Of a stretch of DNA of 64,000 nucleotides, positions 24,527 through 37,751 are shown piece by piece. The DNA lies in NCBI GenBank assembly GCA_029204225.1, contig CM055093.1:5994933-6058932 (forward strand), given 5' to 3'. The stretch's first letter is position 1; every line of letters starts with the position of its first letter. The notes below the pieces were generated by a model, which saw only the letters and a program-made list of their open reading frames with translations, made no database searches and was not told where the DNA came from. The position numbers and the translations under genes are program-made. Source of the DNA: Diphasiastrum complanatum (Eukaryota; Streptophyta; Lycopodiopsida; Lycopodiales; Lycopodiaceae).

Positions 24527-25080
24527 TGTGTTTAGGCAATGATAGACAACAAACGTTTTGGAGCTTCTCATTGATCCACGTTGCCCTAAAATGTGTATAC
24601 TTTATCCACAATGCACATATACACTTTAGGGTTTTTGCCCATGTTTGCCTTCATTTCAATGGGTAATTGAAAAGTAGTTGAAGTGAGTTTGAAAATCTCA
24701 CACGTGCTTTTAGAAACTTCTAGAGAGACAACACGTTTTAGAAATTTCTAGAAAGAAAAGCTTCTAGAGAGAGACAAGGTATAAAATCGAGAGAGAGAGA
24801 GAGAGAGAGAGAGTGTAGGTTGTTATAGAGAAAAAAAGATTCCTGAAATTCTATTGGGCCATGTGTGGCCTAAAATGTCAACAACGGATAATTGAAGGGC
24901 GACGTGTGAATGAGGATGGGCAATTTTTTGAAACTTTCTTAGAGAGAGGTGGAAAGTTCTGTAGAGATAGAAATGTATGTATATGCGTGGTGAGAGAGAG
25001 CGCTACAGTGGGATCCAAGGATTTTTCATTTTTTTGGGTTAGGTTTTTTAGGGTTTTTGGATAAGAAATAGCCATAAAGT

Positions 25081-25145
<65 letters not shown>

Positions 25146-25347
25146 GTGTTGATTTGAAAGATGATCAAACATGAATTTTATCTTTGCCCTTGACACAACT
25201 TAAATGACAACCATTATTTTATCATATGATTCATTCACTTATCGCTTGTCTATTGTTAAAGGTGACCTATACCTATATACATATGTATTCCCAAGATGCA
25301 TCCATATAAAATATTGGATAGGATTATACATTTCTCGTGTGATTAAA

Positions 25348-25399
<52 letters not shown>
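24468..25399. repeat. Cluster of four GA/CT microsatellites
   Basis: Tracts are (AG)n at about 24468-24523, (GA)n at 24789-24813, (GA)n at 25084-25140 and (CT)n at 25350-25399. The DNA between is non-coding and itself rich in short GAGAGA words. The last tract is in the opposite orientation to the other three. Confidence 0.9.
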
Positions 25400-25401
<2 letters not shown>

Positions 25402-25903
25402 ATGTAGCCTTCTCATGAATTTTATCATGTTTACCACTATGAGGGTTCTTCTTTTTAACATGTGCCATGTTTTACACTCCAAAAAGCTCTAAACCTCAGA
25501 TATTCTTCACTGCCCAAGTGCAATTTTATCATGTGTGCCACTATGAGGGTTTTGATTCTTTTTATTATGCTTCATGCTCCAAGAACCTCTAAACCGTCCA
25601 TCTCTTTCAATGCAAAGAGTATGGTCTCTTTTGGAAATTTAAATCAGCATTGACAAACAAACCATGATAGCTAACAGCTTGATCTCAAAAAACAAATGCT
25701 ATCATCATTTACATGAGCCCAATTTTCTGTTACTCGGAATGCTCTATCAATTACACTCCCAGATAGCACCCAACATTTCCCTTTCAAATAAATATTATCC
25801 AAAACAAACAACATTGATCCACACAATATATGAATAGATAAAGGTTACATATTCCAGAGCTAGCTAGCTACCATAGTACAAAGAAATTCAGGCTCCATCC
25901 ACT

Positions 25904-27106
25904 TTAAATATGTTGCAATTTGATGAGTTTTGAGTATGCACCATCCTGTTTTCTGATAAGATCAGAGTGACTACCTTGCTCAATTATTATACCATCTTCT
26001 AACACTGCTATTTTATTTGCATTTGTAATGGTAGAAAGACGATGTGCAATTATTATGGATGTCCGACCTTGCATTGAACGATTGAGAGTTTCCTGCACTA
26101 TGTGCTCTGACAGGGCATCCAAAGCACTTGTGGCTTCATCCAATAGAAGGATTGCAGGATTCTTTAAAACTGCACGAGCAATTGCAACCCTTTGCTTCTG
26201 TCCACCAGATAGTTGCACTCCACCCTCACCAACATAGGTTTTGTAGCCATCCGGCAAAGCACTTATGAAGTTATGGGCGTTGGCAGTTTTTGCTGCTTCG
26301 ATTACCTCACTTTCTGACGCACCTTCCTTTCCAAAGAGTATGTTTTCATATATGTTGGTAGCAAGTAAAGCAGGCTCCTGCTGAACAAGACCAATATGTT
26401 TCCGAAGTGATTTGAGATTCATTCTTCTAATGTCCTTTCCATCAATCAGCACATAACCAGAAACAGGGTCATAAAACCTTTCTATTAGAGCAATAACAGA
26501 GCTTTTTCCTGAACCACTGCTCCCAACTAGAGCCAAACTCTGGCCGGAATGAACTTCCAGCGTTAAACGTTTGAATATAGTGACTTCAGGCCTAGAAGGA
26601 TAGTGAAACTCCACGTTCCTGAGCTCCACATCCCCCTTTACATTGTCTACATGTTCACCCTGAGGATCTTCAGGGTTGATTCTTGATTCACGGTCAAGAA
26701 TTTCAAACACCGAAGCTAATGCTTGGCCAGATTTCACTATTTCTGGTGTCAAAGCTATCGTTTCTGCCACCGCAAGGGCTGTCATAGTAATGACCAAGAA
26801 AGACTTCATGACGTCTCCAAACTTTGCTTCTCCACGTGTAACTAAAACAGCGCCATACCAAAGGCCCAACCCATAAGACCAAAATATCAGGAGTGACGAG
26901 AGCCCATATCCTAAACCAGTTGCATGGCCCCGCAATGTAGCAGTACGCTTGGGTCCAACTAATTCCTGAGAAACAAGCTGTACCACTTTCTCTTATGCAT
27001 TGAAAGCTGCCACAGTTCGAATGTTGCTCACTGCTTCTCCAGCAAGCATTGTAGCTCGATGATGAGCCTTGGCTATGTCTCCAGCAAAGCCTTGTAAGAA
27101 CAAATT
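25904..27106 (-). pseudogene. 3' end of an ABCB (P-glycoprotein/MDR-type) transporter gene
   Basis: The minus strand encodes the last part of the second transmembrane domain and a complete second nucleotide-binding domain. Numbering from GTG 26986: Walker A GSSGSGKS at 155-162, Q-loop VQQEP at 201-205, signature LSGGQ at 259-263, Walker B ILLLDE at 279-284, switch histidine at 315, natural stop at 25904. Plant full-length ABCB exporters move auxin and other compounds across the plasma membrane and have about 1250 residues, so this is about the last third. The exon opens at an acceptor-like TTTTTCAG at 27107-27113. An in-frame TAA at 26993-26995 interrupts AFNA-EKVVQL, where relatives have Gln or Glu. 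Upstream exons are not visible before retrotransposon-like sequence begins. It is probably a dead 3' remnant; a sequencing error at the TAA cannot be excluded. Confidence 0.85.
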
Positions 27107-27160
27107 CTGAAAAAGGTAAAGAGTTCTCGGTAACTTAACTGACGAAAAATCAAAAGCAGA

Positions 27161-27694
27161 TTAAGTGTAGCATTTGTTTATGCATATCGTATAGGGTTTT
27201 AACTGAAAGGCTCTCAGAGTTGTAGTCGAGTTTGAGAGACATTCAAATTTGAATGTTGGGTACTTTGAATTTAGACCCAAAAATAGTAGGGTTTACATTT
27301 TGGAGGGAAAGCCAAGTGGTCAAATAGGGTTACGACTGCTATAAAAGGATGTAACTCGTGGAGAGACACATCTTCTCTCTTCTCTCTCTCATTTCATCAC
27401 TATACATGGTTTTCTTTGGGTTTTACTACTCATTGGTGCACTCTCTTGATAATATTTTGCAATCTTCTGTGTAGAATGCTCATATTTTGCTATTTTTGGT
27501 TCCAAGATTGAGAATAGATTATAGGTTGATCAAGATTTCACTATTCTATGTGTTGATTTTCTAGTTAGAAGTGCTAGAAGAGAATTGAGAGGTTCCATAT
27601 CTTTGTGATTTTTTCTTGAATTCGTTTGTTGATATTCAAGAGAGTGCTTTGTGCCTTGGAACAAGTTGAAAGAAGAAGATCAGGTCATTGCAAC
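27161..27694 (+). promoter_or_regulatory. LTR/leader-like sequence of a decayed copia element
   Basis: It lies between the ABCB remnant and a copia gag. It contains CTATAAAAGG near 27339, followed by a CT-rich leader, as in LTR promoters. I find no clear TG/CA ends and no standard primer site. Confidence 0.4.
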
Positions 27695-29443
27695 ATGGCT
27701 ACAAGTGGTAAATTCATGTTGGAAAGCAATGACAGGCTTACCTCAAGTAACTATTCATTGTAGAAAGTGAGGATGGAATCACTTCTTGAAATGAATGATG
27801 TTTTGGATATTGTTGTAGGTTTGGAGGAGAGATCAGCAACTCAACAAGATCAAATGAGGTATGATAAGAGGGCCAAAAGGGCTCTACACATGATTAAGAT
27901 GAATGTTACCAATGAGCTTCTCAAAGGGATTGGTAAGTGCACATCATCTTTGAAGGCTTGGGAAGCTTTGCAGAAGCTTTATGAATCCAAGTCTACATCA
28001 AGAGTGCTTACTCTTAGGAGGCAAATCTTTCAAAGTTTGAAAAAGAAGGAAGAGAGTACTCATTGTTTTGTTTTGAGGATTAAAGCATTCAATGATGAGT
28101 TAGCATGTATTGATGAAAGCATTAAAGAGGTAGAACTTATTTAAGTTATACTTAATGGCTTGTTGGATGATCATGCTAATCTTGTTCAAAGTTTTGCTAT
28201 TCAAAAGACTTTGCCAAGTATTGTGAATTTGCAAGAGATCTTGGGGAATAAGGAGTATAGGCTTCAATCAGGAGGTGGATCTACATCGACATCTCATTAT
28301 GAAGAAGAGGCTATGTTCATCAAAGGCAAGTTCAAGGGCAAAAGCAAAGGCAAGTGGTAAACATTAGAAAAAATTTGGCCTTGGAAAGGGCCCTATAAGG
28401 ATTGCCACGTAGGATGACAATTTTTTGGCAATGTAAAATACTAAAATAAAATCTTTGATGATTAGCTATTATGTGCATAGTACAGTTTGTGATTGAAAAA
28501 AATCATAACTTTTGAACGGCAACTCGGATTGAGATGATTACAGTGCCATTAGACGAGAGCTTTTCAACGACACCCAACATGACCCAGTTCCGAGCTACGG
28601 TGGAAAAGTTATGGCCAGTCAAAGATTTGGTCGGTCAACTCTTGGTCAACCCGATATCTCTTTCAAGCGCAGTTGACCCTCAACTGCGCTTGAAAGAGAT
28701 ATCGGGTTGACCAAGAGTTGACCGACCAAATCTTTGACTGGCCATAACTTTTCCACCGTAGCTCGGAACTGGGTCATGTCAACTGCGCTTGAAAGAGATA
28801 TCGGGTTGACCAAGAGTTGACCGACCAAATCTTTGACTGGCCATAACTTTTCCACCGTAGCTCGGAACTGGGTCATGTTGGGTGTCGTTGAAAAGCTCTC
28901 GTCAAGGGCTTTTCTAATGGCATCGTAATCATCTCAATCCGAGTTGTCGTTCACAAGTTACACTACTTTTTTGCTGAATTGCATACTATACTACAAATAA
29001 AATGGCTTATTTACGGGCTGCCCCCGACGCAAAATTTTAGTTCTTTTAAAAAGAAAAGAAAATCAATTTGAAGGAGCTACGTTACGTAGATTTCAAATTT
29101 GAGTGTTTTGATTGGACCATGTGAAAGAAACTTTTGAGAAAAAATAAATAAAAGGTATCTTTTTTAAAGGCCTCTTTTGTGCTCAAATTTTCTCTAATGA
29201 AGGACAAGATCAAGGTGAGACTTCCTCCTTTGCAAAAAGAAAGATAAGTCTAAGTTGACATGCTTTTACTGTGGAATCAAAGGGCATTTTGCTAATGAAT
29301 GTTTGAAGAAGCAAAGAGATGAAGGTAGTAAGTAAATCAACTTTACTACTAATGATAAGGATCTAGGTGGTGATGATTCTCTTTTGATGTGTTCTTCAAG
29401 TCTAATATCAAGTGAAGGTGACAAAGATTCATGGTGGATTGAT
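27695..29443 (+). pseudogene. Copia gag to protease start, with nonsense codons and an insertion
   Basis: ATG 27695 starts a gag of the same type as the 17662 element (SNYSL then KVRMESLLEMNDVLDIV). TAG at 27761 replaces the conserved Trp of the NYxxW motif and TAA at 28142 replaces a probable Gln (EVELI-VILNG). After KGKSKGKW near 28358 the reading is broken by about 0.9 kb of foreign DNA. The CCHC knuckle CFYCGIKGHFANEC resumes near 29253 and the protease start SWWIDS near 29430, where the match stops. Integrase, RT and RNase H are absent, so this is a relic. Confidence 0.85.
28361..29235. mobile_element. Fold-back insertion inside a copia gag
   Basis: The inserted DNA has long inverted arms at about 28513-28676 and 28780-28954 around a short centre (CCCT at 28677-28680). 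A third copy of ~99 bp of the inner arm (28681-28779) lies in direct orientation with the second arm. The arms match almost perfectly over the inner 100 bases. Outward they show a small insertion and a few changes. There is no transposase. The ends of the insertion and any target duplication are not clear. Confidence 0.65.
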
Positions 29444-30856
29444 AGTGATGGAAAAATGTGCAAATTCAAAATTCCAGTAAAATTCTGGTAACGAACTGAT
29501 AGGAATCTCTCGAATGATTCGCGAACATTTTGTGAAATTGTTCTGATCACAAATAATTTCTGCTTGAAAAAAATTCACGATCCAATCAAGCTCTACAATG
29601 AAATGAAACAAAACGAAACGAAACAAAACTAGACGAAAGAGAAGAATTCACGAAAAGATCGATTAGGCTCTATAATGAAACAAACCGAAAAGAAACGAAG
29701 CGAAACACGAAGCGAAAGCATTCGCGAATAAAATTAGTTCGTGTGGAATTCATATATGACTGCTGGTCAATGCCGGCTATATCATTCCTACAATCCTCCA
29801 GAATGTAGACAGACACTGTTGATCTACGTTATAAAGTATTATAGCATTCAACAAAATCAAACCAATGTGTGGAATTGAATAAACAAGTGAATCAAATACA
29901 CGAATAGTAACAGACAAATGTTCATTCGAGATCATACAATCATTCTGAATAATGTACGCATAATAGCTACAATATTATCTATTGATCTTCTGATTTCAAG
30001 CATTGTGCGACAGATCCACACAGTGCATTGGAGTGAGAGAAATACAATTCTTTCACGAATAGTGTCTCGCTCATAGAGAGTTATTGGTTGCTTAATCAAT
30101 GGATCTATCAAGTTCTACACATAAGATCTTGATCTAGATTCACTACACTTAGATTTAAGCAAGAGCAATAGATCAAAGCTTCATAAATGAGTGAAAGCGG
30201 CCTCACATGTGTGGAGTACTGTCCACAGTACGGCCTGCACTTGAAACAACAAGTACTTTGGTTCTTGATAGCAATCATTCATAGAAATCACAATTCTAAT
30301 GACTAGAAATCTCACAAAAGTGTAGAATGCAAAAGTCTCATCAATCTCATTAGCAAAATGATGATCCTTTTATGGATTAAGTACATCCACGAGTCTGATA
30401 CAGTCCAGCAGGTCTTCACATGTGTGAAGAGTGCCACATCACTCAGATCTATCCATCCTTGATCCTTATCCAAAGTTGACCTTCTAGAATATGGCTAAAA
30501 TTCAAAGAGCCAGCCTCCTAGAATATAGGAATATTTCCTATAAAATAGGATCTAAGGAAAATGGTCAACTCTTATCTTCTAGAACTCTATACACACGTTT
30601 GAACATCCACTTGCCATGTGGGGGCATTTACTCATGCACATGCAAGGAAAAGCTAATTTTTAGGTGACTAGTCAACTTGACTAAAAACTAGTCATATCAT
30701 GTTCACACTAACTTGATTGATACAAAATCAAAATAGATATATACAAGTATGAAAAGTACTTTCTTTCACACGTGGGAACATGCTCCACACGTGTGAAATC
30801 AGATCATGAACATTGTAACAATGATTGATCTTTATTTACAATAAACAATGTCAAGT
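29444..30856. other. LTR-like relic sequence
   Basis: No coding domain. TTCGCGAA-type words near 29516 and 29725 recur in the LTR-like parts of the copia relics at 33000, 36950-37050 and 58610-58700. Around 30190-30250 a paired arrangement of a G-box-like CACATGTG and GGCCGTACTGT-type words resembles the copia LTR at 16665-16740 in reverse. At 30769-30800 two CACACGTG boxes flank GGAACATGCTC. Confidence 0.4.
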
Positions 30857-32960
30857 GAGAAGTGACAATTTTCAACAGAAAGATTATCACGAGAAGCTGA
30901 TCCTAAACATGTATCACCTTTATTGGTTAAAAACAAAGGGAAGGTCAAGGATGACTCTTCAAGTCAAAATTCTCACAAGACATCACCATTTAGGAAGTCG
31001 CTGCCTTCTAAGAAGACCACATCTTCTATAAAGTCACCACCTCCTCGAACGATTCCTGCTAAGAAAGCTATACAAAGATCCAAGGACAATCCTTTTGAAA
31101 AAAAACAGTCAACATTACATGCCAGAGCATTTCAAATGATATACCTTGGACGATGTTGTTATTATGTTGCCAAAAGCTCATCGTGAACATGAGGATCAAG
31201 TGCCAGAAACAAAAGAGATTTATGATGGACCAACTAGAACTCAGCTGATGAATCTTGTTGAACCAAGAGAATCATAGAAGATTGTTCAAGTTGGAACACA
31301 ACTTACCCTAGAATAGTTTCAAGCGTTAAGGAAGTTGTTGATCAAGTATCAAGATTGTTTTGCTTAATAAATACAAGGATCTAAAAGGGATTCCAACATC
31401 AGTGATTGAGCATACAATACCTTTGATGCATTATGTAGTTCCAAAGTCACAAAATTCTACTAGTGTAATCTGAATGTTACTGACCTTATCAAGAAAGGGT
31501 TACAAAGATTACTTGAAGCAGATTTTATTTATGAGATTGAACATACTGAATGGATTTTGCCAATTGTTGTCATTCCTAAAAAGAATGGAAAGATGAGAAT
31601 TTGTGTGAATCTCAAAGCCTTGAATAAAGTGATACAAAAGGATCACTTTCTGTTACCCTTTACTGAAAGCATATTGGACTACCTTGCTGGAGTGGAAGCC
31701 TAGAGTTTTTTGGATCGATTCAGTGGTCATAACCAAGTTAAAATCGCATCTACGGTCGTCATAAAACAACGTTTGCAATGGAATGGGGAACATATGCTTA
31801 TAAACTTATGTCTTTTGGAATTTGTAATGCACCTAGTTCATTTCAGAGACTGATGTAGTTTGCCTTCAAAGACTACTTGTAGAAATTCTTTGAAATTTAC
31901 TTGGATGATCTCAGAGTTCATAGTGCCGATATAGACCACCTGGATTGTTTGGACAAAGTATTTGAACGTTGCCGCAAGTACCACATCTCCTTAAATTTAA
32001 AAAAGTGTCAGATTTGAGCTACTCATAGAGTTATTCTTGGACATGTGACATCAAGACATGGCATTGCTACGAATTATTCCAAAATCAAAGTCACTGTGGA
32101 GCTACTGCCACCAGGAACAATTCAAGGAGTTTATTTTTTCATGGGACATGCAAACTATTCTCAGATATTCATTTTATTCTTTGCGAACTTAACACGACCT
32201 ATATATAAGTTGACCATTGTACCTATTTGGACGATTGAGGCGTTGGAAGCATTTGAGAAATTGAAGAAAGCTTTAGCTTCTACACTAATTCTACGAGTTC
32301 CAATTGGACAATTCAATTTCATGTTCATATTGATACATCAAAATATACTATTGGTTTAGTTTTGACGCAGCCAGGAGAATATAAGAAAGACTATCCTGTC
32401 AAATTTGCTAGTGGACAGCTTATTGATCCTGAGAAGAATTACTCTACAACAGAACGAGAAGCGTTGTCCATGGTTTTCTCTGTGAAAAAAATTCGACATT
32501 ATCTAATGGCGATGCATTTTGCATTTTATACCGACCATCAGCCATTACTTTATTTAGTAAACAAGATGTGTAATACGAGACATATTGCAAGATGGCTACT
32601 ACTACTAACTAAATTTGCTTTTTGAATTGTGGTTCAGAAAGGTAAACAATATTATCTTGTCGATCATGTCTCAAGAATCCATATAGCACCAATCAACAAT
32701 GAAGTAGATGATAAACTACCAGATGTTACGTTAGTTTATGTTGAAACAGTACTTGAGTGGGTAGCGGATATTGTTGAATATCTAATGTTAGGTCAACCTA
32801 ACGACTCCTTGAAAAAAGTACAAAAGAAATAATTGATTATAAAGGCACAACCTTATGAATTGATTGCAGGCCAATTGCATCATCGTGGAATGGATGATAT
32901 TTTAAGAAGATGTGTTTTACTGCATGAAATATCTGAAATAGTCATGTTTTCACATGATTG
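30857..32960 (+). pseudogene. Decayed Ty3/gypsy pol (same family as 61374-64000)
   Basis: The start matches the linker at 63060-63300 of the second gypsy copy. Decayed RT follows at about 31440-32040 (IEHTEWILPIVVIPKKNGK, RICVNLKALNKV, then frameshifts). RNase H is visible at 32362-32625 (DYPVKFASGQL, TEREALSMVFS, FYTDHQPLLYL). The start of the integrase zinc region ends it at about 32833-32960 (HHRGMDDILRRCV). Several stops and shifts occur. The break near 32960 joins directly to copia LTR sequence, so the element was cut by a later event. Confidence 0.85.
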
Positions 32961-33070
32961 TCAGAAATTGTGCGAACTCGAAAAGAATCAATTCGTGACA
33001 GATTTGCGAAAAGAGTCAGTTTGCAAAAACGATCAGTTCTCAAAAGATTCGCGACATGGTATCAAAACGT
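32961..33070 (+). repeat. LTR remnant and primer site of copia relic B
   Basis: About 96 bases ending GATTCGCGACA are followed by TGGTATCAAAACG at 33057, a slightly decayed methionine-tRNA primer site. The parallel copia at 56165 has the intact TGGTATCAGAGCACC after GATTCGCAACA. Confidence 0.75.
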
Positions 33071-33120
33071 TAAGGTTATCACTACTGATATCTAAACAGT
33101 GATTTTCTAGGAAACATAAT

Positions 33121-36100
33121 ATGGCTACAATAATCCAGACAAGAATAGCAATCAGTCTTGATGGCAAAAACTACAGAGTGTGAAAATTCAAAATCAAAAT
33201 GCTTCTGAAGGGTGAAGGCATCTGGTCGGTGACCGAACTCACAGAGTTGCAGCCTCCAGAGGGAGACCCGAGGAGAGCTGAGTGGATAAAAAAGGATGAG
33301 CATGCAATGGCGATCATCGTTTCATCCATCAATGAAGAGCTACTCATGCAGATTGAAGACTTTGAAAGCAGCCATGCAGCATGGGAAAGACTAAAGCAGA
33401 AGTATGAAGTGAGGACTGCCGCTTCAGTGATGCATCTTTACAATCAACTGCAATCCATACGATGGGATGGTAATCAATTGGATCAGCACGTTGAGAAGAT
33501 CAGAATGATCTTTGCTCAACTCGCTGCATCTGGACAAGGACACCAGGTCCCAGCACCACAACAGTTGATGTACTTCATGAAGTCTCTATCTGCGTCCTAT
33601 CAGCCATTGAGAATGCTCATACTGAGTCTACCAGATATGACATTCGACAAGGCAATCAGTCTTGTCGTTGATGAGAGACTGATGAGGGACAAAGGAGAAG
33701 AAAACAATGATCAGAAAAAAAGCTCTCTTCACAAAAGGAAAGAAGAAGAGCAAGAACAAGCCCAGATTTGACAAGACAAAGTCTTCGAACAGAGGCAATG
33801 ATAATCAACAATCTTCTTCATGTGATCATTGTCACAAACCAAGAAACACAACCAATAAATGTTGGTTCAATTCAACGATACCTTGCATGCATTGCAAGAA
33901 GAAGGGGCACTCTACATATGATTGTAGATTCAACCCAAAAAGAAAGAACAAAGCTGAGAAAGCAAATGTTGTAGAGTCATCCAAGGTTGTAGATAGAGGT
34001 GATGAAGCTTTCACAATACTTGATGAAGCTTCAACAAGTTACGCTGAACAAGACTACGATGTAGTCATTGATTCAGGAGCAACCTCACACATCACCTACA
34101 ACAAGAGAATCAGGTGCGAACACTGTCAGGTCAAGCAGAGTTGCCAAGAGCACTCTACGTACTTTCGCTGAGAAAAGACCTGCTATCAGTCTCCAAGATG
34201 GCAGATCTTGAAATTCAAATTTTGTTCGATGGAAATACATGCCGAATGATCGAGAAAGCAACAAAAAAATCTTTGACAGTTGGATGCAAAGAAGGAAATT
34301 TCTACCAAGCCAAGATAATCAACAATTTTGATAGCATATTAATTGCATCAGAAAATGAATATCAGCTTTGGCACAGAAGAATGTATCATCTGAACATGAG
34401 GAGCTGTATGACATGTGCAAAAAAGACACAGTCATAGGTCTGAAGATATCCAGACCCGATACTGAGTTCTGTGAAGCCGACAAAGCAAAAAACATCAGAA
34501 TCCATTCACACATGAGGGAAGAAGAGCCAAAGAAGTTCTTGAGTTTGTCCACTCAGATGTCTGTGGACCAATGGAAGTAGATTTGCTCTCAGGATTGAGG
34601 TATTTCCTGACGTTCATTGATAATTACAGTCGGATGACAACGATCTACTGCCTAAAGAAGAAATCTGAGGTGTTTGACCTTTTCAAAAAGTTTGTGACAT
34701 TTGCAGAGCGACACACCTCAAAGAAGATTCAGATCATCAGATCTGACAATGAAGGTGAGTACAAAAGCACACATTTTTTTAAATTCTGCCAAGAACAGGG
34801 GATAGAGCATCAATTCACTCCTACATACACCCCAGAATATAATGGTATCACAGAAAAGAGAAACAAGACGCTAGTTGAAGGAGCCAGATGCATGATGGCA
34901 CAAGCTCGATTGCCAAGTCAGTTCTGGGCTGAGGCAATAGCTGCAACAGTACACCTGCAGAACAGATCAACAACGACAGCCCTGGACAACAAGACATCGT
35001 ACAAAATGTGGACATGTAGAAAGCCTAATCTGTCATACGTATGTGTATTCAGATGTGCAGCATTCAAGCACATTCCAAAAGAAAAAAGAAGCAAGCTCGA
35101 TGATAGAGATGTGAAGTTCGATGAGTCCACATTCCTTGGACTAAAGGATGAAAAAGGCCATGAGATCTTCACACTACTGCCAATTCAAGAGGGAGATCGA
35201 GGACAGACGTCAAATCAGAATGTTGAGCCCCAGATTCCAAAGCAACAGGAAGTAGAAGATCAACTCCACGAATCAGAAACATTCGAACAGCGACAAAACG
35301 AACCCAAAAGGTCAACAAAACAAAAAAGGCCTCCAGATCGATATGCTGACAATCTTCAGTGGAGCGAAGACACAGAATTCGAGTATTGCAGCTTTACTGA
35401 AGAGCCAACTACATATCAAGAAGTTGTCCAGAGTCCAGAGAGAGAATTTTGGAAGCAAGCAATGTCAGAGGAGATCGAATCAATGAGACGAAACGAGGCA
35501 TGGACACTAGAGCCACTGCCCGAAAACAAAAATATCGTCGACTGCAAGTGGCTGTAGAAGAGAAAAATGAAATCAGATGGCACTGTTGGACGTTACAAGA
35601 CAAGGCTTGTTGCAAAGGGCTACACACAAAGGTACGGTGTCGATTATTTTGACACATATTTGCCAATGGTGAAGATGACAAGCATTCGATTGCTCCTTGC
35701 ATATGCTACACAACACAATCTGGAGATTCACCAAATTGATGTAAAGACAGCCTTTCTCCACGGAGATCTAGAGGAAGAAATCCTTATGAAGCAGTCTGAA
35801 GGAATTGAAGACCCCGACAATGGACAATATGTTTGTCGGTTGTAGAGATGCATTTATGGTCTAAAGCAGACATCACAAGCTTGGTACAAGAAGCTCGACA
35901 ATCTTTTGAAGTCTCTAGACTTCAATCCTACACAACCAGACTGCAATGTCTATATAAAAAGAGTAGGAAGAAATTTTGTGATTCTAACTATTTTTGTGGA
36001 TGATTCTCTTATGATAGGAAACTCCTTGATGCTAATCAAGGACATGAAGAGTCATAAATTTGAAAATTATGAAATCACAGATTTGGGAGAAGCAACAAAA

Positions 36101-36188
36101 TGTGTTGGGCTGGAGATCAGAAGAGATCGAATAAAAGACCAAATGCATTTGAGGCAGTCAGAATACACCAGAAAAGTGCTGAAGTAGT
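33121..36188 (+). pseudogene. Copia relic B: gag to reverse transcriptase
   Basis: ATG 33121 opens a gag of a different subfamily (TIIQTRIAISLDGKNYRV). TGA at 33181 replaces the conserved Trp. Gag continues to about 33770. A knuckle region (CMHCKKKGHSTYDC) and protease VIDSGATSH near 34066 follow. About 0.1 kb present in the 57.2-kb relative is missing near 34112. Pre-integrase and integrase (TFIDNYSRM, RSDNEGEY) follow across frameshifts. RT is at 35420-36188 with TAG near 35555, TAG near 35845 (CRL-RCIYGLKQ) and YVDD changed to FVDD near 35995. RNase H is missing. Confidence 0.88.
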
Positions 36189-37751
36189 ATCAAATGATGG
36201 ACTGTTGGATTTATTTCCTTTACTCTCCTAAATCCTATTTTAATTTGCCTTCATTCATGCTGTTGTATTTTACTTGTGTTGTCGCACTGTCTGCATAAAT
36301 ACAAATAAATTTCCACAGGCGAAAAAGGTAAACGCGACACTGTGTTTTTGCATGTGATTGAGACAGGCGAAAAAGATGACACTGCCCTACAGATTAGAAA
36401 AAGCAAAAGCACCCTGTAGATCAGCTTTTAAGGCATTTGTCAGAGTGTCGCATTTTTCGCATTTTCACCAACGTTGTTTTTTGCGAAGTCTGTCGTCACG
36501 ACCTTCTCACGCTCATCCCTATGCACTGTGCAATCAGATTTGACAACGACAGCAGCCACCCACGATCTCCTACAGACAGCACATCCACTTTGTACTTTCT
36601 TCATCTGCACACCTGTAAAATTATGTATATATTGAATATCATCTGCGTATTCAAGATATAGAGAAACACGCAAGCAAGTGTGAAGCTATAGCATAGCATC
36701 AGAAGCTTATCAGAAATAGACATAGTAGATGCTTTCGCGCATCGATTCTTTCTTCCAAATGTATTGTCAGTAATAGGTTTATCACCTTTACAGATTGTGT
36801 GATTAGCTTTGTGAAGCACGTGGTTTTGTCCGCTATTGTCTTGTACTCACCTGCATCATTGACCTGTATATTTCGCTATACTTAATCTAATTACAGCTCT
36901 ATTATCTGCGTTCAGATTTGTGTCAATATTGCAATGCTTTTCTACATTTTGTTTGACTTTCTTATTGCTTAATCTGGTAGTCTGCTCTTCGCGCTTAATC
37001 TGGTAGTCTGCTCTTCGCGAATTATTATTAGTCTAACTGTTCACGACAAATTATCATTCTAATGTCTTGATGCTTAATGTTTGGCTACGAATTAGATTGA
37101 ACGTGATTTCTATCACCATTGTCTTATTCGTGTCTGATAGGCGTGGTCATGCTTAAGGAAAGAGTGAGATAGCTTATTCTGCTGCACACGAACACTTTCC
37201 ATTCGAGTTCATTTCTCTTCGAGTTTCGACAATCATCTTTAACTACAAAAACTTTAGATTACAATCTAGAATCAAATCTAGATACCCAAAATCCTGCTGA
37301 ATATCAATTCATATATTATTCTTGGATTCATTATGATTTGTTATCCAATTGAGCGCTTTGGGAGACAATCACTAATGAGCTGAGTCTGTTCCTTAACTAA
37401 GGAATACTCTATCCCAAGAATTCTATATATCCAATGCGCATAATTTTAACTGATGAACCCAAATGATTCACTAATCATGCGTCTTACAAGCAATATAAAT
37501 CAAAACCATCAGTTTCTGGTGAATCCACATCACACTGATCATTTTACCAATTAACTTCACTCTGGAGTAATCAACTACTCAAGTTAATTGTCAATGATTT
37601 AGAAATCTCAAATGTCTAGATGCAAATCTCAACTATACTAGTATGACACCACATTTAGATTCTCATCCAAACCATTTATAAGTTAATCCGTAAATCTCCA
37701 ATCCAAAGATTTATTAACTCTGCAAGTATCTGTCAAAACAATACTTGATCC
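36189..37751. other. Sequence after copia relic B, partly LTR-like
   Basis: 36680-36960 closely matches 58330-58560, downstream of the related copia relic C, so it belongs to that family's LTR or 3' end. TGTTGGATTTATTTCC at 36202 could be an LTR start and GTTTCGACA near 37232 an end, but this is weak. 37250-37751 shows nothing recognisable. Confidence 0.45.

Noticed and set aside
30825-31186. Lys/Ser-rich open frames as a separate small gene
   Set aside because: They match the linker between protease and RT of the gypsy copy at 63092-63427, so they belong to the retroelement.
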